A DNA stretch of 64,000 nucleotides from Molossus alvarezi. Taxonomy: Eukaryota > Chordata > Mammalia > Chiroptera > Molossidae. Under the pieces are notes generated by a model. That model was given only the letters and a program-made list of their open reading frames with translations, made no database searches and had not been told where the DNA came from. The translations under genes and the position numbers were made by a program. The stretch is from contig CM073893.1 in assembly GCA_037176705.1 (NCBI GenBank), forward strand, positions 31,037,182 through 31,101,181, written 5' to 3'. Shown here in pieces: positions 58,491 through 64,000 of this stretch (position 1 is its first letter; the number at the start of each line of letters is the position of its first letter).

Positions 58491-60626
58491 GTGTATTTCT
58501 ATTGATGTAATGAAAGAGTTTCATAATTGTTTGAGATACACTGGTAAAGAGTGGTGACAAGAAACTTAGAAACTCCAGGATTTATAAGACCCATGTTACA
58601 ACTCAAATTAAGATTTATTTAAGTATTAAAAGGTTATATGTGAGTTGTGGGGCCTACAATTTTAAGGTTAAGATTTGTAGATTCTTGGGCATAAGCGTAT
58701 TTTTATTGAATATAAATACAGAACAATTATGTAAGCTAATGTAGAAAGAGGGCTTTTTGAGAACAGATTTTATTTCAGGTTTTTAAGAGATTTTATTTCA
58801 AGTATACAAGCTGAAATAAAGTGAGATTAAGAAGTGTTTAAACAATAGAATAGTATTTATAATAAAATCAGTAGTGTGACTCATAATAAAAGATTGTTAT
58901 AATGAAATATTTTATTCACTTTAAAGCTATAAAATTTATTTTGAAAAACAGGAGCACAGATTTTGTGGTAGGTAAGGCAAATAGATTGTTAGACAAATTA
59001 ATAAACACATTTTTTCATAGGAGCAATTTCCATATGAATTATTTCATATGTTAATGAGAATCTAAAATCAAGTAGAGATCATCAAAAATGTCACAAGTAA
59101 TTGTTTATTGTGGCTTATCAAGAATTATTTAAGTTTCAGAGAAACTTCTCAACAGGTATTTTCAAAGAAGGCTTCACTGAGAAGAGGGAGAAGATTGGGG
59201 ACGTTTTACTAGTGGGAGTATTTCCAGTTTTGTTTTAACATCTGTGTTTTCAGATTTTTTGGTAGCACTATTACAAGTCATTTTAATATGCTTTCAGAGA
59301 AGAAAATGTATCAAGCCAGCAGAATGATATCTACTAAAATAAAATTTTAAAATGAATACATTCTTACACAGTTTTTTACAGTTCAATTTTAAAAGATTCA
59401 TATTGGGGTTGATGTTAGAATTTTTATGTTAGAAGAGAAAATTATTTTGCTATACATGCATGGCATTTTCCGTAAAAGGGAATTAATCACACAATACATG
59501 TATAAAAATGAAATTGAGACATAGAGGACTAAAATATTATAGTATAGAGAATAAACTCAGTGTTTTAGAATGAAAAGGTGAAAGAAAAATTGTATTTTTA
59601 CTAGGAACATTATTCATTGTATACATTCATTCCTACTTCTCTAATTTCTAAAAGATTCTTGACAATAGGAACTCAGGTGAGTTCCCTAGATTATGATCTC
59701 CAAAACTTTACAGTCCAGTGTGTTAGCGATTTCAGTAATAAACACAAAGTGTGTGAACATATTTTTCTTCATTTATAATTTTGAAGATATTGTCCTGCAA
59801 CATTATTCTAATTCGGCACAGTTTGATTAGTTACATTCAATAATTTCCATAAACTTCATATACATCTTTATTTTTAGGGGTTAAGGTTGGCTGAGTAAAA
59901 AGGGAATGTTTCTTACTACATGCTCCAGGAGTGTCATATACACTTGTCTTTTTTCAAAACATGTTTTAAAGATAGGGTTAATTTCTACTTTAAATTAACA
60001 TGAGTACATAATCATAAAACGTTTTTTCTGCTTTATTGTATTAAAGTAGTACAAATAAAGTACAAGTAAACTTAATTAAAAAGATAATCACTCATTAAGG
60101 TGTTTTGACATTCTTTACAGAAGAATTTAAGATGCAAATTATTATCATCATCTCTAATATATTGTTACTTTTACTCTTAGTTTTGTGTGTGCCCATAAAA
60201 GTCTAAACTCCAATATAAATCTGTGTGCATCTCTCAATTTTTCCAATAAATGAAAACACAAACAGAATAATACTTTAATTATATAAACTAGATAAAATTT
60301 TCAAAATACCAGCTAGGCAATACTTGTTCTTACACTAAGATGATAATCCATCAGTCTTTTATAAATGCAAAAGAAAGATAATTTTTAATCTTTACTTGGG
60401 TTCTATGAGTGAATTTTATAATTTTACTTGAATTTCAAGAGTGAGTTTTATGATTTCATTAAATATTATATATAAGTCCACATGGCAGATTTTAGAATTC
60501 TATTCTTGGTATCTTCGTGTTATTTAAGGCTGTGTGCAATTATGAAAAATATCAGGTCATGGAAAGTATGCCCTACAATTCATCTCAACTACTTGAACAT
60601 ATTTTTTAGTCAAGAAAAATATTTAT

Positions 60627-60714
60627 ATTTCCTATTACCTGTGACTATATTGATTATATCTAAACACTTAGACTACATCTAAACATTTCCTATTGCCTGT
60701 GACTATATTGATTA
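60627..60714 (+). repeat. Tandem duplication, 58-bp period
   Basis: A 30-bp block beginning ATTTCCTATTACCTGTGACT recurs 58 bp later with one difference (ATTTCCTATTGCCTGTGACT). ATCTAAACA is repeated inside the unit. Confidence -1.
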
Positions 60715-63187
60715 AACCACACCAAAAAACCCCCAATGTTATATTTTCCAGAAAATTTTCTCTGTAAAGTTTGTTATAATATACATTATTCACTTTTTTA
60801 TAATGCATAGATTCAAGTTTATATATGAGGTTAAAATAATTATTTATATAAAAATTACAAATAGCATTTCTATTAAGTGACTAAGAAATATACCTATCTT
60901 AAAAGAAAAATTCTTAAAAATCTCCAGGTCAATAGTAAATACTATTTAAAAACATAATATTTATAGTTTATTATGTTTCACTACCATTGTCAGGTTTCCA
61001 ATTTTTGACTGTTAGTGCTGCTTATGAAATATTATGCAATAGAAATATATCTATAAAAGGTGTAAGTTAAAATATTTTGGATTTTTAATATTAATAAAGG
61101 TTTAAATGCATTTACTACAGTGGAGGTTGGCTCTGCCTATAATTATGGAAATGTGAACAATAAAACTTATTGGGAAAATTGAAGTATGTATATTCATGTA
61201 AATATGGCTTTATATTTTCAGTAAAATGTATGTAAATACGTAAGCACAGATATTAGCTAATTTTTATGCTTTATGAGTTCCAGGTCAGTTCTCTTTTTAA
61301 GGATGAGCTCAAACCTTTATTTTTCTTTGAAAATATGTTAAAACTTGTTGATTTTACTGTTTTGAATCTTCAAAAAGTTTGAAGTTCCTTAGAGTAGAGC
61401 CAGCCAGACATTCTAGAGAAGAGAAGTTAAGGAACAACTGGCATTCACTGGACCTTGTGCAGATTAAGAGAAAAAAATCTCATGCAAGTTTCTGATTCTT
61501 CTGAAGGATGGTAGGATGGTTGGAGGCACTGTGAAAAGATATGCTATAAGTCTGATGATGAAACAGAAGGAAGATGAAACTGCTAGGACTGGGCTCATGC
61601 CAGTTAGGAAGTAAAACTTAACTCCCTTATGTCGAGTATGGCTGCAATACACTCAATAGTGGGTAAATTCTTACAAATGCACCCGCTAATTATGATATTA
61701 GTCATTGCTTCAGAATATATTCCCCTCAGCGATACTTCTGTTTAATAAATCTCACAGGGCATTATCTTAAAGTCATATTTTAGTCAAGCCTTTAGGGAAG
61801 GATTTTTTTTTTTTTTTTTTGGTATTGAATTCCTTCAACCAGTGACTATATATTTGTTAGAAAATAGCAAAAAGTTCATTTTGCCTATTAATTTGAAGAT
61901 AGTGTGACTTCTGCCATCTACCTATAAATTACTTTTAAAGTTCATCAGACCTACACTAATCTATTGTCAACCTATTTTAGTGAAGGAGGTGTTGACAAGC
62001 ATTTCTTTCAATGGCCACACAGTATTTTACAGTTAGTCACAGCTTTCACCGCTAGCTTTGACAGTGATATATTTCTATCCTTTGGTCTCCTGAAATAAAT
62101 TATCTGTAATAAAGAAGTCTCTAATGACATCAACATTTCCTGGTCTGACTAAGCAGAAGCTTGCTAGAGTTTCCTTGCCACTGCAGAAGTCGAAGTTCAA
62201 TATTTTCAAGGTAACATACAGATGCAAATTGTGACTGTGTGGGTGGCATCTTTCACTTGTATAAACCAAGTTCTTCCAATGATAGACTGTAAAACTGGTT
62301 TCAGTGTTTGAGAGAATGTATTGATATACAGTTGTCTGTTCTGGTCTTAGTGACATTCTGATTACTGGTATTTGTAGGCCTTGCCCTGGATCTATTCCAG
62401 GCAGTTTTATTGTAGTGAAATGGCTCTTACAGTTCATTGAGCATCTAGCATAACTGTGCTGAATATGATTGGCACGTTTGCATATATTTATTCAAAAAAT
62501 AAGGCAGTTAAACAGCATAATTATGGGAAAATGAATCATAACAATAAAAGACAATTTAAGTTAACAAGCTTTGTGATCAGAGGATAAATACAGGTTGGAT
62601 AAATGAGACTTTAGAAGTAACTAATCTGCATAAATAGACTTTGGACTGATTAGAGAAATGGAATATATTAAAATAACTTATTGGTATTAGAAATGCATTG
62701 TACATTAGTCATTTTGAAATATTTAAAGACCTGTGTTATTTTTTTTTATGTTTCTATCTAATAATATAGTCATGAACCATATTTATGTTGGATGAAAAAT
62801 GAGCAAGGTAAAGATAAATGTAATCTTGTAAGCTTCTATTTGGTTCTGGAATATACCCTGTCCGAGCAATATTTATTATTTTTTAAAACTGTAATGTTTT
62901 TGAATGATTTTTAATTGGTGGAACACATTAAAGGGACCATTTAAAGGACAATTTCTTGTTTACTCTCTTTATCAGCTAAAAGCAGCCTTTGTGGAATTCG
63001 AAAGCAAGAGCATTAAAACTTTATTTCAAGTTTTTAAAGCAATACCTTCATAATTATTTTGTAGATATATACTACTTTTAAGAGACACTGAGTACACATT
63101 TTTAATTAATACATAATGTAGATAATGGCATTATATGCAGAAAGGTTCTAATACTATTTTAACAGCATATATATTTCTCACCAGAAG

Positions 63188-63389
63188 ATATGTTTATTGA
63201 TTTTTAGAGAGAGAGAGGAAAGTAGAGAGAAACATCAGTGTGAGACAGAAATAACAATCAGCTGCCTTCCGTGCATGCCCCAGCTGGGGATCGAATCCAC
63301 AAAATAGGTATGTGTCCTGACCGAAATTGAACCCACAAACTTTTGGTGTACAGGATGACGCTCTAACCAAATGAGCCATCTGGCCAGGG
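63188..63389 (-). mobile_element. Ves SINE, type B-like, diverged
   Basis: The head at right reads GCCCTGGCCAGATGGCTCAT on the complement, then CCCCAGCTGGGGCATGCAC. The tail at left is GTTTATTGATTTTTAGAGAG. It is older than most copies here. Confidence -1.
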
Positions 63390-64000
63390 CACATATATGT
63401 TTTTAATTAATAGATTTAATTTACAATGTGACTAAACAATTTTATTCCAGTAACTTGGTGCTTTAGGTATTTTTTCTTAAACTTCTTTTAATTTAAGCAT
63501 GTCATCAATTGGCATACTTCTTTACAGTATTTCTACTTGCCTTCTTAATAGTCATCACTAACTAATGACTAATTCTACTTTTACCTAGAATTTTTGTGTC
63601 CTCCAATTCAATAAACCTCCAATGAAAATATACATGTATATCCTAATTCCAAAAACTTACTTTTATAAAGCAGAAATGCAACAGGTATTTTATTGTAGGC
63701 AGAAGTGGTCGGGGATCCAAATATCTTTCTTATTTTTATAACCCAGCATTAGATTATCAATGGCTTAGATAAATTCTTAAATGTTTATTTATTTGCACTA
63801 TGAACACATGCATCAGTTTTGAAACCTAAAACTATAGATATAACATTCCTTTTCAATTCACAGACCCCAATATAAATATCTTTGCAGAAAGCTGTTCATT
63901 TTATTTCCCACACAGCATATTTTATCAGCATACACTGATATTACTTTATGACTGAATATTTGATGTATCTTTTTTTGCTATTTCACCATAGCAATTGCGT
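63390..64000. other. Intron 1, AT-rich end of window
   Basis: No exon or repeat recognised up to the window end. Confidence -1.

Larger units (their letters stand above)
55848..63187. other. Intron 1 interior, no transposon recognised
   Basis: AT-rich. Apart from the simple repeats listed, I recognise no SINE, L1 or LTR. The first few hundred bases after the donor are less repetitive and contain AATAAA at 56488. Confidence -1.
55833..64000 (+). other. PCDH17: PCDH17 intron 1 (5' part), with short read-through extension
   Basis: The splice donor GTAGGA follows the last exon 1 codon. I looked for the expected start of exon 2 and did not find it, so the intron continues past the window end. 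Read-through without splicing adds four residues (VGDF) and a stop at 55845-55847; the first AATAAA after it is at 56488-56493. The interval is AT-rich. It holds a poly(A) run, simple repeats, one Ves SINE near 63.2 kb and a tandem duplication near 60.65 kb, but no coding exon that I can support. Confidence -1.

Noticed and set aside
55833..64000. PCDH17 exon 2
   Set aside because: I scanned for an acceptor followed by sequence able to continue after the exon 1 tail. The only similar strings (GACAATTT near 62.55 and 62.95 kb) lack an acceptor and a matching frame.
1..64000. CRISPR arrays, bacterial operons, riboswitches, insertion sequences
   Set aside because: The DNA is mammalian; repeated units are SINEs and microsatellites, with no array of regularly spaced direct repeats.

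Overview
The window is nuclear DNA from a placental mammal, most likely a bat of the Yangochiroptera. The evidence is about 25 copies of tRNA-derived, Ves-type SINEs in two clear forms. Type A has an internal CAGTTTGTCCCC block and a 3' end reading GATAAATGCAAAAATGTCC. Type B has a GGGGGCATGCAGGAGGCGGCC block and an AATCAATAAAA end. The rest of the repeat load is typical eutherian: MIR, L2, MaLR/MLT1 LTRs, MER5 and L1. I recognised no young Helitron or other recent DNA transposon, which weakly argues against a vespertilionid, but the species cannot be fixed from this.

Layout. Positions 1 to about 50,500 are an AT-rich gene desert with no protein-coding gene that I can support. It is filled with SINEs, old LTRs, L1 remnants and microsatellites. 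Within it are a nearly complete HAL1-like (ORF1-only, 'half-L1') element at 37,074-40,026 with intact target-site duplications, a decayed tRNA-Ile(AAT) pseudogene at 28,031-28,104, and a few unassigned stretches that look like conserved regulatory DNA. From about 50,560 the composition changes to a CpG-rich block with GC boxes and CCAAT boxes. A long 5' leader follows, then the single real protein gene: the large first coding exon of PCDH17 (delta-2 protocadherin 17), + strand, 53,268-55,832, ending at a clear GT splice donor. From 55,833 to the window end is AT-rich intron 1. The remaining exons, which encode the distal cytoplasmic tail, are not in this window.

Biology. PCDH17 is a homophilic adhesion protein of neurons, with six extracellular cadherin repeats, one transmembrane helix and a cytoplasmic tail. 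The 50-kb desert upstream and the intron probably hold its long-range regulatory elements. The stretch from about 47.5 to 63.2 kb around the promoter and exon 1 contains no Ves SINE and no recognisable L1, as often seen around developmental genes.

The observations most worth a second look are: (1) two copies of an 85-nt, head-only, tRNA-like SINE that share exactly the same 3' breakpoint followed by poly(A), which suggests a minimal SINE subfamily; (2) the HAL1-like element; (3) the read-through at the PCDH17 exon 1 donor that would give a short-tail isoform; (4) upstream AUGs, a (CCG)n tract and a 24-nt poly(A) run in the PCDH17 leader; and (5) the tRNA-Ile relic.
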